Assembly: GCF_003667505.1 (NCBI RefSeq) | Contig: NZ_RCVJ01000088.1 | Span: 35,203-99,202, forward strand | Direction of reading: 5' to 3' | From: Micromonospora sp. BL4 | GTDB taxonomy: Bacteria; Actinomycetota; Actinomycetes; Mycobacteriales; Micromonosporaceae | DNA: 64,000 bases | In this document: in pieces, positions 34,287 to 42,692 of the stretch | Layout of the letters: the number at the start of each line of letters is the position of its first letter | Position numbering within the stretch: position 1 is the first letter of the stretch | Notes under the pieces: model-generated | The model's database searches: none | Told to the model about the DNA's origin: nothing | What the model saw: the letters and a program-made list of their open reading frames with translations, nothing else | Made by a program: the position numbers and the translations under genes

Positions 34287-34958
34287 TCAGTCGAGGACGA
34301 ACTCGCCACCCGGGTAGGCGAACGACGAGCGCGGCGAGTAGAAGCCCCAGACGAACTCCAGCGGCTCGGCCGGACGCAGCGCGTACACCGGGTGGTCGGG
34401 TTCGAGGAACTCCAGGGACTCCACCTCGAAGGGGTCGACCGGCGCCGCCACGAAGGGGTAGTTCCCACCTACCAGCCTGCCGTCCACCTGGGTGAAGTAG
34501 CGCAGTTGTCCCTGGTTCACGGCGTCACCGGTGCGGCCGACGCGGGCCGTCGTCCGGATCACGGGTACGCCGTCCGCCTCGGTCGTGGCGACGAGCCGGC
34601 GCCCGCGTACCTCGATGGTGGTTGTCCCCACCGTGGCCGGCACGCCGCGGGCGGCGGCATACGCGCGGACGACCGGACTGGAGTTGAAGTAGTGGGTCCA
34701 CCAGCGACCGGGCGTCACCCCGTCGGGCGCGTCGACCCCGGACAGGTCGGGCCCGAGATACGTCAGCGAGTACGCGCCGAAGCCGGACGTCTGCGCGGCG
34801 TCGTCGACGACGTACTGGTTCATGAAGACCTGTCGGTTCGGGGCCGGTTTGAGCCCCGGGGGCACGAGGGCGGCCACCGCTTCCGGGTCGGCCGGGACCC
34901 AGCCGAAGTAGATCATCCTGCTGTTCACGACGAGCTGCGGAGCGACGAGGTCGGTCAC
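34287..34958 (-). CDS. acetoacetate decarboxylase-like family protein
   Basis: A 223-residue protein resembling acetoacetate decarboxylase-family proteins. Features are YFGWVPADPEAVAALVPPGL near the N-terminus, FMNQYVVDD, and a C-terminal beta-barrel with FVWGFYSPRSSFAYPGG. I could not identify the Schiff-base lysine of true acetoacetate decarboxylases, so this is probably a relative with another substrate. AAGGA lies seven bases before GTG 34958, which fixes the start. It is convergent with the LysR gene, the stops being 8 bp apart. Confidence 0.65.
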   Translation of the reverse strand: MTDLVAPQLVVNSRMIYFGWVPADPEAVAALVPPGLKPAPNRQVFMNQYVVDDAAQTSGFGAYSLTYLGPDLSGVDAPDGVTPGRWWTHYFNSSPVVRAYAAARGVPATVGTTTIEVRGRRLVATTEADGVPVIRTTARVGRTGDAVNQGQLRYFTQVDGRLVGGNYPFVAAPVDPFEVESLEFLEPDHPVYALRPAEPLEFVWGFYSPRSSFAYPGGEFVLD

Positions 34959-35273
34959 GAGGGGTCCTTCCGCGTGGCATCGAGTTGTAGTCGCGACGCT
35001 ACGGAGAGCCCCACCCGGAGACAACGACGGATTGCTGACACGCCAGCGGCCGGCGGCGGTGGCCCGCGTCGAGTGCGTCAGCGGGCCTGAAGTGGCGGCG
35101 GGCGGCGTTATAGTTGGCGCGGCAGAGCGCCTGCCAGCGCCCGCTGTGGTAGCCCACGTCTGACCACACGCTGGGGCCAAGAGTCTCCGACTCCGCGCGG
35201 GGTTGTGTCCACCTTCGGCGTGCCGATCACGCCGCCTGTTCGGTGGAGGGCGTGGGACTGCACCGGAGACGCC
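34959..35273. other. 315-bp intergenic region between divergent genes
   Basis: No gene is visible. The only AT-rich island is GTTATAGTT, giving a possible -10 TATAGT at 35109-35114 for the plus-strand gene, with a poor -35 about 18 bases upstream. I see no dyad or RNA structure I would defend. Confidence 0.4.
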
Positions 35274-36215
35274 ATGTCTGATCAGAATTCCCGCCGTACC
35301 CCACGCCCCGGGCGTGCCCGCAAGCGCGCGATCCGGGAGCAGGCGGCCCGGACCGGAGTCGCCTACTCGGTGGCTGCCCAGCAACTCGAAGCGGTCGGTC
35401 TCCAGCCTGGCGAAACTCTCTCCAGCTACGGCCGGACGATTTATCCGATCGGCTCCGACCCACACCGCCAGCTGCTCGTCGAACGCCGGGAGCGGCGGTC
35501 GTTCGCGGAGCGGGTGACGGACACCCGGCGGGCCGCGACCCTGCCGGACGGCCGCGCCCAGCACCTCGTCGAGCGGTTTCCGCCCACCCGGGGATCCAAA
35601 GGCACCGGGGTCGGCCCGCTCTATCACGGCGAAGGCCGCCAGGACCTGCTCGCGATGGTGTACATCGTGGTCGCCACCGAGTCGCCGGGGCTGCTGCCCG
35701 ACGTGGGTGACCTCGTGTGGGTCGCGGAGATGGGCGAGGACACGGCGCTCGACACCGCCTGCGCCGAACTGGACCACGAGGCCCGTCGGCTGCTGGACCG
35801 GGAGCCGGTGGCGCTCTGGTCGACGATCGAGAAGGCGCTGGCCGCCGCGGAGCGCAGCACGGACTGGAAGATCCGCCAGGAAGCGCTGCGCCATGCCGCG
35901 CTCCTGCGGACGATGATGTCCCCGCGCGAGGGGTACGTGGGGGAGTTGTACGTCGAGGGGCTGCCGGTGGCCGGCGTCCGGCAGATCCTGGACGCGCTGC
36001 TCATCGTCGCCGAGGACGGGCATGCGCCGGGAACCCGGGTGCGCCTGCTCGACAAGCACCACGAGGGGCGAACGGCCACGATCATCGGCGCTGGGTGGGG
36101 ATCGTCGGGTCCGCCGGTGGGCTACCTCGTCTGGCTCGACGGCGCGAAGACGCCGCTGCCGGCCCGTGCCGATCAACTGGTCGTGCTGGCCGGCCAGGAG
36201 TCCCTCCCGCGCTGA
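35274..36215 (+). CDS. hypothetical protein with basic N-terminus
   Basis: A 313-residue soluble protein of unknown function. The first 45 residues are basic (RTPRPGRARKRAIREQAARTG), then AYSVAAQQLEA, a segment I associate with actinobacterial proteins of unknown function. The middle is mixed alpha/beta and includes a helix-rich block (EKALAAAERSTDWKIRQEAL). The C-terminal 60 residues look like a small beta-barrel with GYLVWLDGAKTPLPARADQLVVL. A GGAGAC ribosome site precedes ATG 35274. It is probably nucleic-acid binding by its charge, but that is inference. Confidence 0.55.
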   Translation: MSDQNSRRTPRPGRARKRAIREQAARTGVAYSVAAQQLEAVGLQPGETLSSYGRTIYPIGSDPHRQLLVERRERRSFAERVTDTRRAATLPDGRAQHLVERFPPTRGSKGTGVGPLYHGEGRQDLLAMVYIVVATESPGLLPDVGDLVWVAEMGEDTALDTACAELDHEARRLLDREPVALWSTIEKALAAAERSTDWKIRQEALRHAALLRTMMSPREGYVGELYVEGLPVAGVRQILDALLIVAEDGHAPGTRVRLLDKHHEGRTATIIGAGWGSSGPPVGYLVWLDGAKTPLPARADQLVVLAGQESLPR

Positions 36216-36218
36216 GCA

Positions 36219-37145
36219 TCAACGCAGCGCGTCGTCGCGGAGCACGGCGTGCGCGCCGACGGTCTGGTTGACGATCTGCGTCACCCGTACGTCGACCGCG
36301 ACGCTGGCCAACGCCACCGCGTCCGGACGGCTGACGCCGTGCAGCCGTTGCATCAGGGTCAGCATCGAGTCCAGCGCCATGAAGGTGGCGTCGTCGAGGG
36401 TCGCTCCGACGCCGAGGGTCAGCCAGGCGTCCGCGGTTCGGGCCACCGGGCCGGTGACGGGGAAGTCGTCGCGGACGTCCACGGTCAGCGTCACCTCGTC
36501 CATCGGGCACTCGATCGCCGTACCGCCGACCTCGCCGTCGCCCTGCGCGGCGTGCCCGTCCCCGACGGAGAACAGCGCCCCGTCGACCGGGATCGGCAGC
36601 AGCAGGGTGGTGCCGGCGGTCAGGTCCTTGCAGTCGAGGTTGCCGCCGCAGGGCCGGGGCGGGACCGTCGAATGCTTTCCCGGCTCGGCCGGCGGCATGC
36701 CGAGCACCCCCATGAAGGGGCGCAGCGCGACCGTGTGGCCGTGCTGGTTGCGGCCGGTCATCGCCACCGGGTCCAGTGCCCAGTCGTGCACCACCCCTTC
36801 CTGCTCGACGCCGTACCGCTCGTTGAAGCCAGTCGGCCAGCCACCCGCCACGGTGGTTCCCCAGGTCGCCGGGACGATCGCGTCGATCCGCACCTCAAGG
36901 GTCTGGCCGACGCGGGCGCCGCGGACCGCGACCGGACCGATCAGCGCGTGTCCGTGGTCGGGCTGGTGCTGCGGGACGCGCGGCCGGTCCCGGTTGTGCC
37001 CGCCGGGGTACGGGCCGGCCGACCACCAGCAGTCCAGGGTGCGGTAGGTGACGGTGTCACCGGGGTCGATGGTCAGGACCGGCGGGAAGTCGGGGGAGAA
37101 GTGGCCGTGCAGGGTCTCGTCGCCCGGTGTGAGGGTGTGTCGCAT
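36219..37145 (-). CDS. acetamidase/formamidase family protein
   Basis: A 308-residue FmdA/AmdA family amidohydrolase. It has the GHFSPDFPPVLTIDPGDTV opening, a PGGHNRDRP motif, the metal-site region GGNLDCKDLTAGTTL and the SVGDGHAAQGDGEV loop typical of the family. These enzymes hydrolyse short-chain amides such as formamide and acetamide to ammonia and the acid. It is cytosolic and single-domain, and length is near the family norm. It is convergent with the preceding gene with a 3-bp gap. The start is ATG 37145. Confidence 0.9.
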   Translation of the reverse strand: MRHTLTPGDETLHGHFSPDFPPVLTIDPGDTVTYRTLDCWWSAGPYPGGHNRDRPRVPQHQPDHGHALIGPVAVRGARVGQTLEVRIDAIVPATWGTTVAGGWPTGFNERYGVEQEGVVHDWALDPVAMTGRNQHGHTVALRPFMGVLGMPPAEPGKHSTVPPRPCGGNLDCKDLTAGTTLLLPIPVDGALFSVGDGHAAQGDGEVGGTAIECPMDEVTLTVDVRDDFPVTGPVARTADAWLTLGVGATLDDATFMALDSMLTLMQRLHGVSRPDAVALASVAVDVRVTQIVNQTVGAHAVLRDDALR

Positions 37146-37317
37146 CTGGGCAGGCTAGTTGTTGCCGTCAGGGCCGGGTAGATGCGTGCCGCCGGTGAGC
37201 GGGTCCATCTCGGGGGCGGTCGTGGCTTCCGGTCCGAGAAGATTTCTGTCACTATCCATCGACGCATAGAAACTTTTCGTCGCCTTGGTTGTTCCCGATC
37301 ACCGCCCTGGAGGATCA

Positions 37318-38157
37318 GTGCCCACTCGGAGACATCTACTGGTCACCGCCGCCGCTGCGACGGCGTCGCTGGTTGCCGCGGGGCAGGCTGCCCAGGCCGC
37401 GCCGGCCGCCGCCCTGCCCCAGGTCAACATGGAGGCGCTCATCAAGGCCGCGCAGATCGACCCGCGTCGCGCCGACAGCGCGATCACCGCGGGCAGCAAG
37501 GACAGCGTGCTGGCGGTGGAGCGAGCGTTGCAGGCCCGGGGCCTGCTGGCCGCCACCTACGTCGACGGCCACTTCGGCACCAGCACCGTCGCGGCGTACG
37601 CCGCCTACCAGCGGTCCCTGGGGTATTCCGGGCTCGACGCCACCGGCCTGCCCGGGCTGACCTCGCTGCGCCTGCTCGGTGACCAGCGGTACACCGTGAC
37701 CATGCCGCTCTCACCGGGCAGCACGGTGGCCTTCCGTGGGGCCACCGTGAACACGCGCACCAGGGCCATGCTGCTGGAGGCGGAGCGGTTGCTCGGCCGG
37801 CAGTTGACGATCACGCAGGGCTCGTACAGCTCCGGCAACTCGAGCTCCGCCGGCACCCACGACGGCGGGGGAGCCCTGGACCTCTCGGTGAGCGGCCTGT
37901 CCACCACCTACCGCACCACCGTGGCGCGCCAGCTGCGCCAAGTGGGCTTCGCGGCGTGGCTGCGCACGCCGTCGCAGGGTGACTGGCCGTACCACATCCA
38001 CGCGATCGCGCTGGCGGACACCGACCAGTCGGCTGCCGCGCAGCACCAGGCCGGGGACTACTACCTGGGTCTCAACGGACTGGCCAACCGCGGCGCCGAC
38101 GACGGCCCGCCGGTCACGCCCAAGGTGTCCTGGGAGGAGTACCAGCGAGCCGCCTGA
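37318..38157 (+). CDS. secreted peptidoglycan-binding / M15-like peptidase
   Basis: A 279-residue exported protein. The N-terminus (PTRRHLLVTAAAATASLVAA) has a twin arginine and hydrophobic core with AQA-type cleavage near residue 28. A peptidoglycan-binding-like helical domain at about 50-110 (VLAVERALQARGLLAATYVDGHFG) precedes a C-terminal M15/D-Ala-D-Ala carboxypeptidase-like domain. Its metal ligands are visible as THDGGGALDL (His and Asp) and WPYHIHAIAL. It probably cuts cell-wall peptides. GTG 37318 follows TGGAGG at 37308-37313. Confidence 0.8.
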   Translation: MPTRRHLLVTAAAATASLVAAGQAAQAAPAAALPQVNMEALIKAAQIDPRRADSAITAGSKDSVLAVERALQARGLLAATYVDGHFGTSTVAAYAAYQRSLGYSGLDATGLPGLTSLRLLGDQRYTVTMPLSPGSTVAFRGATVNTRTRAMLLEAERLLGRQLTITQGSYSSGNSSSAGTHDGGGALDLSVSGLSTTYRTTVARQLRQVGFAAWLRTPSQGDWPYHIHAIALADTDQSAAAQHQAGDYYLGLNGLANRGADDGPPVTPKVSWEEYQRAA

Positions 38158-38184
38158 GCAGCGACGGACGGTGGTGAACGGGGC

Positions 38185-39603
38185 TCAGCGCAGCCGGCGG
38201 ATGTCGCCGTACGCCCGGTAGAACCCACCTCGGCCCGACTCGCGGACCTCGGTCACCAGGTAGCGGGCACCGGGCTCGCGGATGCCCTTGGGGAACTGCA
38301 ACGACCAGTCACGCCGGTAGCCGTCGGACAGCACCTGGACTCGCATCCGCCCCCGGTCGGTCAGGCACTGCACCACCACGCCCGCGCCGGCGTCGCTGGT
38401 CACCTCGACGACCGTCGGCTCCACGGTCCGCGGTGCCTGACGGGGCGCCTTGACGTCCAGCACGTCCGGCACGTCCCCGGTCTGGGCCGCCCGGATCGCC
38501 GACTCGCTGGCGTCGATGCAGGCCAGGTGGCCGCCGGTGGTGACGACGTAGAGCCGATCGCCGTGATATTGCATCGAGTACGCCGAGCCGCAGCCGGTGC
38601 CGAGCTTCCACAGCCGGGTGCCCGCCGCGTCGAAGCAGTAGATCGAGGACTGGCTGTCGCCGGCGAACACGAACCGGCCACCCTCGGCGGTGGCGCAGGA
38701 GAAGACCGGGGCGTCGCACCGGTAGCTGCGCTCGACCCGGCCGTCCTTGGCCAGCCGCACCACCTCGCGGGTGCCCGTCCCGGCGAACACGCTGCCGCGC
38801 TCCTGCCACCCGAAGAGCACCGAACCGGTCGTGGTGTGCCAGAGCTCGCGGCCGGTACGCCAGTCGTAGCCGGTCACCCCCTTTGAGTGGCCGTGGTAGA
38901 GCGCGTCGGGGTCGCAGCGCACCATCCAGGCCGAGCGGCCCCGCCCGGGCCGGCGCCAGAGGAACTCGTCCTCGTGGTCGATGGCGGCGATCCCGCCGTC
39001 GGCGTCCGAGACGCCCAGGACGCCGTCGTGGATGTCCAGCCAGTAGATGTCGATCTCGGGGGCGATCGCGTACGCGACCCGGGGGATCTTGCCGGAGAGG
39101 TCGTAGACGTTGCCGTCGTCGCAGCCCGCGTAGATCCAGGCGTCGTCGGCGACGATGCACTTCACCCCGTCGGGGAGCCGGACCTGACCGCGCACCTGGG
39201 CGTCGTGCCCGAGGGTGGTGATCACGCCCTGCTCGTTGCCCACCATGCAGTGCTGGTCGTCGACGAAGATGCCGAAGGCGGGGGCGCCGGAGTCGTAGCG
39301 CCACAGCACCGGGGCGGTGCGGGCCGTGGAGCGGGTGCTGACGATCTGTCGCCGGGAGATGCTGCGCTTCGGTCGGACGCCGGGGACGGCCGGAGAATAG
39401 CCCTTGCGGACCTTCTCGCCGATCTTCTTCGCCGCGGCCGCCCGGGCCCGGGCGTTGTCCGGGTAGGCGCTCGCCTTGACCTGCCCCTGGTCACCGATCC
39501 GGCCGTAGCGCACGGTCAGCGTGGCGTCGTCGACGACGACCTCGTAGAACTTGTGCGCACCGTCCACTTCGGACAGTTCGAGGTAGGTCGTCTCCTGCGG
39601 CAT
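38185..39603 (-). CDS. WGR domain fused to PQQ-like beta-propeller
   Basis: A 472-residue protein. The N-terminal WGR-type domain (about 1-75) has KFYEVVVDDATLTVRYGRIG; WGR domains in PARPs bind DNA ends or sense damage. After a short basic linker comes a beta-propeller of PQQ/quinoprotein type with repeated blade motifs such as LWRYDSG, FLWRRPG, LWHTTTG and LWKLGTG. There is no signal peptide, so the propeller is cytosolic and unlikely to be a PQQ dehydrogenase. The function of this fusion is unknown. ATG 39603 follows GGAGG. Confidence 0.78.
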   Translation of the reverse strand: MPQETTYLELSEVDGAHKFYEVVVDDATLTVRYGRIGDQGQVKASAYPDNARARAAAAKKIGEKVRKGYSPAVPGVRPKRSISRRQIVSTRSTARTAPVLWRYDSGAPAFGIFVDDQHCMVGNEQGVITTLGHDAQVRGQVRLPDGVKCIVADDAWIYAGCDDGNVYDLSGKIPRVAYAIAPEIDIYWLDIHDGVLGVSDADGGIAAIDHEDEFLWRRPGRGRSAWMVRCDPDALYHGHSKGVTGYDWRTGRELWHTTTGSVLFGWQERGSVFAGTGTREVVRLAKDGRVERSYRCDAPVFSCATAEGGRFVFAGDSQSSIYCFDAAGTRLWKLGTGCGSAYSMQYHGDRLYVVTTGGHLACIDASESAIRAAQTGDVPDVLDVKAPRQAPRTVEPTVVEVTSDAGAGVVVQCLTDRGRMRVQVLSDGYRRDWSLQFPKGIREPGARYLVTEVRESGRGGFYRAYGDIRRLR

Positions 39604-39720
39604 GGGGGCCTCCGAGGGGGTCAGCGACCGGCCCGAGGTGGCCGGCGCGGCGACAGTGACCACACGCTAACCACGCCCTCCGACAAGATCGGCTGCCGCC
39701 GCGCATCCGCCGGCGCGACG

Positions 39721-39759
39721 CCGGAGCGCGGCCGGCTGAACCAGCCGGCCGCGCTCCGG
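39721..39759 (-). terminator. terminator after the DUF574 methyltransferase gene
   Basis: A perfect 17-bp stem with a 5-base loop, starting about 20 bases past the stop codon of the minus-strand methyltransferase gene. Confidence 0.8.
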
Positions 39760-39779
39760 GTCACCGATCAGTCGACGAT

Positions 39780-40577
39780 TCAGGGCTTGCGGGCCACCGC
39801 GCCGTACGCGTCGATGCCCTGGGCGTCGGGCTCGTCCGGGCGCCACAGCGGGATCGGCACCAGGCCGGGCTCCACCATCGTCAGGCCGGAGAAGCAGCTG
39901 GCGAGCTCCTCGGGGCTGCGCAGGATGTACGGGACGCCGCCGTTCTCCGCCAGCCGCTGGGCGCCGGACACCACCGCCGGGCTGGTGTTGGTGCCGTCCC
40001 AGAACACCAGGTGGCTGCCGGACGTGGTGGCGTCCATCGTCCGCTGGACGATCGAGCGCACCACGTCGAGGTCGGGCTCGTAACCCATGACGCCCATGTA
40101 CATCACGGCGACGGGCTGGTCGAAGTCCAACGTCCGCGCCGCCTCGGCGAGGATCTTCTCCGGATCGTGGTAGTCGGCGGGCACGTAGGTGGTGACGCCC
40201 TCCGAGGTCGTGTTGGCCAGCAGTGCCCGGGCGTGCACGAGGACCATCGGATCGTTGTCGACGTAGACGATCCGCGACTCGGGCACGATGCCCTGGGCGA
40301 CCGCGTGGGTGTTCTGCATGGTGGGCAGGCCGGTGCCGATGTCCAGGAACTGCCGGATGCCCGCCTCGGCGGCCAGGTGGCGAACGGCCCGCACCAGGAA
40401 CCGGCGGGACTGCTGTGCCATGACGACGATCTCCGGATAGACCTCGGCCACGGCGTCGCCGGCCGCCCGGTCGGCCTGGAAGTTGTCCTTGCCACCCATC
40501 CAGTAGTTCCAGATCCGTGCCGCGTGCGGCACGTCGGGCTCAAGCTTCGCTGCGAGTTCGGCATCCGGGCCGGCCAT
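39780..40577 (-). CDS. SAM-dependent methyltransferase, DUF574 family
   Basis: A 265-residue protein of the actinobacteria-specific DUF574 family. It opens with PHAARIWNYWMGGKDNFQADR, the family signature. The SAM motif I is FLDIGTGLPT and motif II is IVYVDNDPMVL; LASCFSGLTMVEPGLVPIPLW closes the fold. The family is abundant in Streptomyces, Micromonospora and Frankia, and its substrates are largely unknown. ATG 40577 has GGAG upstream. Confidence 0.88.
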   Translation of the reverse strand: MAGPDAELAAKLEPDVPHAARIWNYWMGGKDNFQADRAAGDAVAEVYPEIVVMAQQSRRFLVRAVRHLAAEAGIRQFLDIGTGLPTMQNTHAVAQGIVPESRIVYVDNDPMVLVHARALLANTTSEGVTTYVPADYHDPEKILAEAARTLDFDQPVAVMYMGVMGYEPDLDVVRSIVQRTMDATTSGSHLVFWDGTNTSPAVVSGAQRLAENGGVPYILRSPEELASCFSGLTMVEPGLVPIPLWRPDEPDAQGIDAYGAVARKP

Positions 40578-40710
40578 GCCAGGCTCCAATCGGAAGGTCG
40601 TCAGACTGTGGGCACCGTTGCGGTACGAGCGGCATCGTACCCGCGCGTCCACTGTCGACGGTTCGGCGTCCGGCGCGGGTCGGCGTCCGCGTCGACGTGG
40701 CCGAGCCCTC

Positions 40711-41091
40711 TCACGGCGCGTCGACGACCTCGCGGCCGAGGGGCCAGAACGCGGCCGGCACGAGCTTGAAGTTGGCGATGCCGAACGGGATCCCGATGAT
40801 CGTGACGCAGAGGGCGATGCCGGCGACGATGTGGGACAGGGCGAGCCACCAGCCCGCCAGCACCACCCACAGCACGTTGGCGAGCCCCGAGGCGACACCC
40901 GCGCCCGGCTTGGGCACCAGCGTGCGGCCGAACGGCCACAACGAGTAGACGGCGAGACGCAGCGACGCGACACCGAAGGGAATGGTGATGACCAGGACGA
41001 AGCAGATCAGCGCGGCGATGCCGTAGCCGACCGCCAGCACGATGCCACCGCCGAAGATGAGCCAGAGAACGTTCAGCACGAAGCGAATCAC
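40711..41091 (-). CDS. YccF domain inner-membrane protein
   Basis: A 126-residue membrane protein with two YccF units. Each has a helix followed by the conserved TIPFGVASLRLAVYSLWPFG or TIIGIPFGIANFKL motif; the repeated IPFG pattern is diagnostic. About four membrane helices are present. YccF function is unknown. Start GTG 41091 is chosen from homology; a GTG four codons inside is better spaced from GAGG and is a fair alternative. It is divergent from the TIGR03086-like gene. Confidence 0.78.
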   Translation of the reverse strand: MIRFVLNVLWLIFGGGIVLAVGYGIAALICFVLVITIPFGVASLRLAVYSLWPFGRTLVPKPGAGVASGLANVLWVVLAGWWLALSHIVAGIALCVTIIGIPFGIANFKLVPAAFWPLGREVVDAP

Positions 41092-41211
41092 CTCTTCAGC
41101 ATGAGGGGCGCTCGCCACCGGCGGTCCGCGCCCAGCGCCCGGCACAGCCTGGGGCGTCTTGTCGGACCCGCCGACTACCGTGCGGACGATCCGTCCCGAA
41201 GGAGTAGCGAG

Positions 41212-41817
41212 ATGCGCGACACCAGCAGAGCCACCCCGGACTTCGAGCCGGCGTCCCGCGCGTTGACGTCGCTGGTGCTGGGGGTGACCGATCAGCAGCT
41301 CACCTCTCCCACCCCGTGTGCGGGATGGGTCGTGGGTGACCTGCTCGACCATCTCGTCGGCCTCACGATCGCCTTCCGCATGGCCGCAGAGAAGGCGCCC
41401 GACGGTGCTCCGGACGGCCCCGGCGAGTCCACGATGGCCAACCTGGATCCTGAGTGGCGCACGGTTCTGCCCGCGCAGCTCGACCAACTGGCTGCCGCCT
41501 GGCGCGTGCCGAGCGCCTGGACGGGTGATGCGGCGGCCGGCGGAGTCGTGCTGCCGGCCGAGGTCATGGGCCTGTTCGCGCTGAACGAGCTCGTCGTGCA
41601 CGGTTGGGATCTCGCCCGGGCGACCGGCCAGGCGTACGACGTGGACCCGCAGATCGTCGAGTGCCTCCATGGTCTGGTGTCGCAGCAGGCGAGCAGCGAG
41701 GGCAGTCCGGGTCTGTTCGGGCCGTTGATCACGGTGCCGGCCGAGGCCGCGCTGCTCGACCGGGTCGTCGGGCTCACCGGGCGCGACCCGGCATGGACCG
41801 CTCCGACGGCTTCGTAG
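41212..41817 (+). CDS. TIGR03086-type metal-binding DinB-like protein
   Basis: A 201-residue member of the maleylpyruvate-isomerase N-terminal/DinB superfamily (TIGR03086 type). LTSPTPCAGWVVGDLLDHLVG (about 31-51) and ELVVHGWDLARATG carry the typical histidines for metal or thiol binding. Actinobacterial relatives use mycothiol. The reaction is unknown. AAGGAG at 41199-41204 selects ATG 41212. Confidence 0.82.
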   Translation: MRDTSRATPDFEPASRALTSLVLGVTDQQLTSPTPCAGWVVGDLLDHLVGLTIAFRMAAEKAPDGAPDGPGESTMANLDPEWRTVLPAQLDQLAAAWRVPSAWTGDAAAGGVVLPAEVMGLFALNELVVHGWDLARATGQAYDVDPQIVECLHGLVSQQASSEGSPGLFGPLITVPAEAALLDRVVGLTGRDPAWTAPTAS

Positions 41818-41913
41818 CCGACGTCGGATGACGGCGCACCGGCCTGCCCGGCCGGTGCGACATCGCCGGGTCGCAACTGCCCGATGCTGGCCCTGATCAG
41901 CCGGTGCTGGTCA

Positions 41914-42642
41914 TCAGCGGGCGCGCCGGCAGTGCCGAGACTCGCTGAGCAGGGCGTCGATCTGGCCGCCGAGTTCGTCGGGATGGCGCAGTGCCGAGCG
42001 GAACCTCAGCCGGACGTCCCGATCGCCGGCGGGCAGCTCCAGGCGGAGCACGACACCGTGGCGATCGAGGCGCAGCGGCCGGACCTGGCGAACACCCCGC
42101 ATGTGGTGGGTGGGAACCAGTCGGCACAGCCGGTCGACGGTGTACGCGTGGTGGTGGTCGAGATGGCACAACAGGTCGGCTTCGGTGGCGGCCAGTGGGT
42201 CGGGCTGGGCGGCGGCGAACGCGGCCGGGTCGATCGAGGTGGTGCCGTCGGCGGTGGTCACCTCGGCGGTGGCGAGATCAAGGACCGCCACCAGGTCGTC
42301 GTCACTCCCGTCGTACCCCGAGGTGTCGCCTCCGGTCGGAGCCAGCCAGCCGGTGAGCGTGCCGCGTCCCCGGACCCGGTTGCGTACCGGGGTGGGTGCC
42401 AGGTCGGTCACCTCGATCATCGCCACGGTCTCCCGCTGGTGCGCGAGGCGCTGCGCGAGTTGGCAGTTGGCCGGTAGCTCGACTCGCACCCGTCCATCAC
42501 CTGTCACCGTGTGCCGTCCGGCGACGTGCGCCTCGTGGCCGGGGATGTGCAGGGTGAGGGAATGAGCGGCGACGAGCATCGATCGAAGACGGACCGCCGG
42601 GTCGTCGGTGGAGTCCGTCGTGCTGGTCGAGGGGTTGCTCAA
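41914..42642 (-). CDS. DUF2470 domain protein under iron-box control
   Basis: A 242-residue protein of the split-barrel/DUF2470 type, related to the C-terminal part of heme-degrading HugZ-like proteins. The N-terminal barrel-like half includes ATVAMIEVTDLAPT-like strands, and the DUF2470 region has the His-rich segment LLCHLDHHHAYTVDRLCRLVP. AGGAGG at 42651-42656 overlaps an in-frame GTG at 42651, so that start is unlikely; TTG 42642 lies eight bases after it and is the better start. The iron box at 42659-42677 covers its promoter. A role in heme or iron handling is inferred. Confidence 0.75.
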   Translation of the reverse strand: MSNPSTSTTDSTDDPAVRLRSMLVAAHSLTLHIPGHEAHVAGRHTVTGDGRVRVELPANCQLAQRLAHQRETVAMIEVTDLAPTPVRNRVRGRGTLTGWLAPTGGDTSGYDGSDDDLVAVLDLATAEVTTADGTTSIDPAAFAAAQPDPLAATEADLLCHLDHHHAYTVDRLCRLVPTHHMRGVRQVRPLRLDRHGVVLRLELPAGDRDVRLRFRSALRHPDELGGQIDALLSESRHCRRAR

Positions 42643-42658
42643 CCCGATCACCTCCTAA

Positions 42659-42677
42659 TAAGGTTAGGCTTACCTTA
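42659..42677. promoter_or_regulatory. IdeR/DmdR/DtxR-type iron box
   Basis: A 19-bp site centred in the gap between the DUF2470 and rpsD genes. It matches the IdeR/DmdR consensus TTAGGTTAGGCTAACCTAA at 16 of 19 positions by my count (AAGGTTAGGCTTACCTT core). It is the only AT-rich stretch there and would let Fe-bound repressor silence both genes. Confidence 0.82.
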
Positions 42678-42692
42678 CTTGAGAGGTGAAGG

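Noticed and set aside
39721..39759. Long perfect inverted repeat as a mobile-element end
   Set aside because: A single compact hairpin just after a stop codon, with no transposase or target duplication; a terminator explains it.
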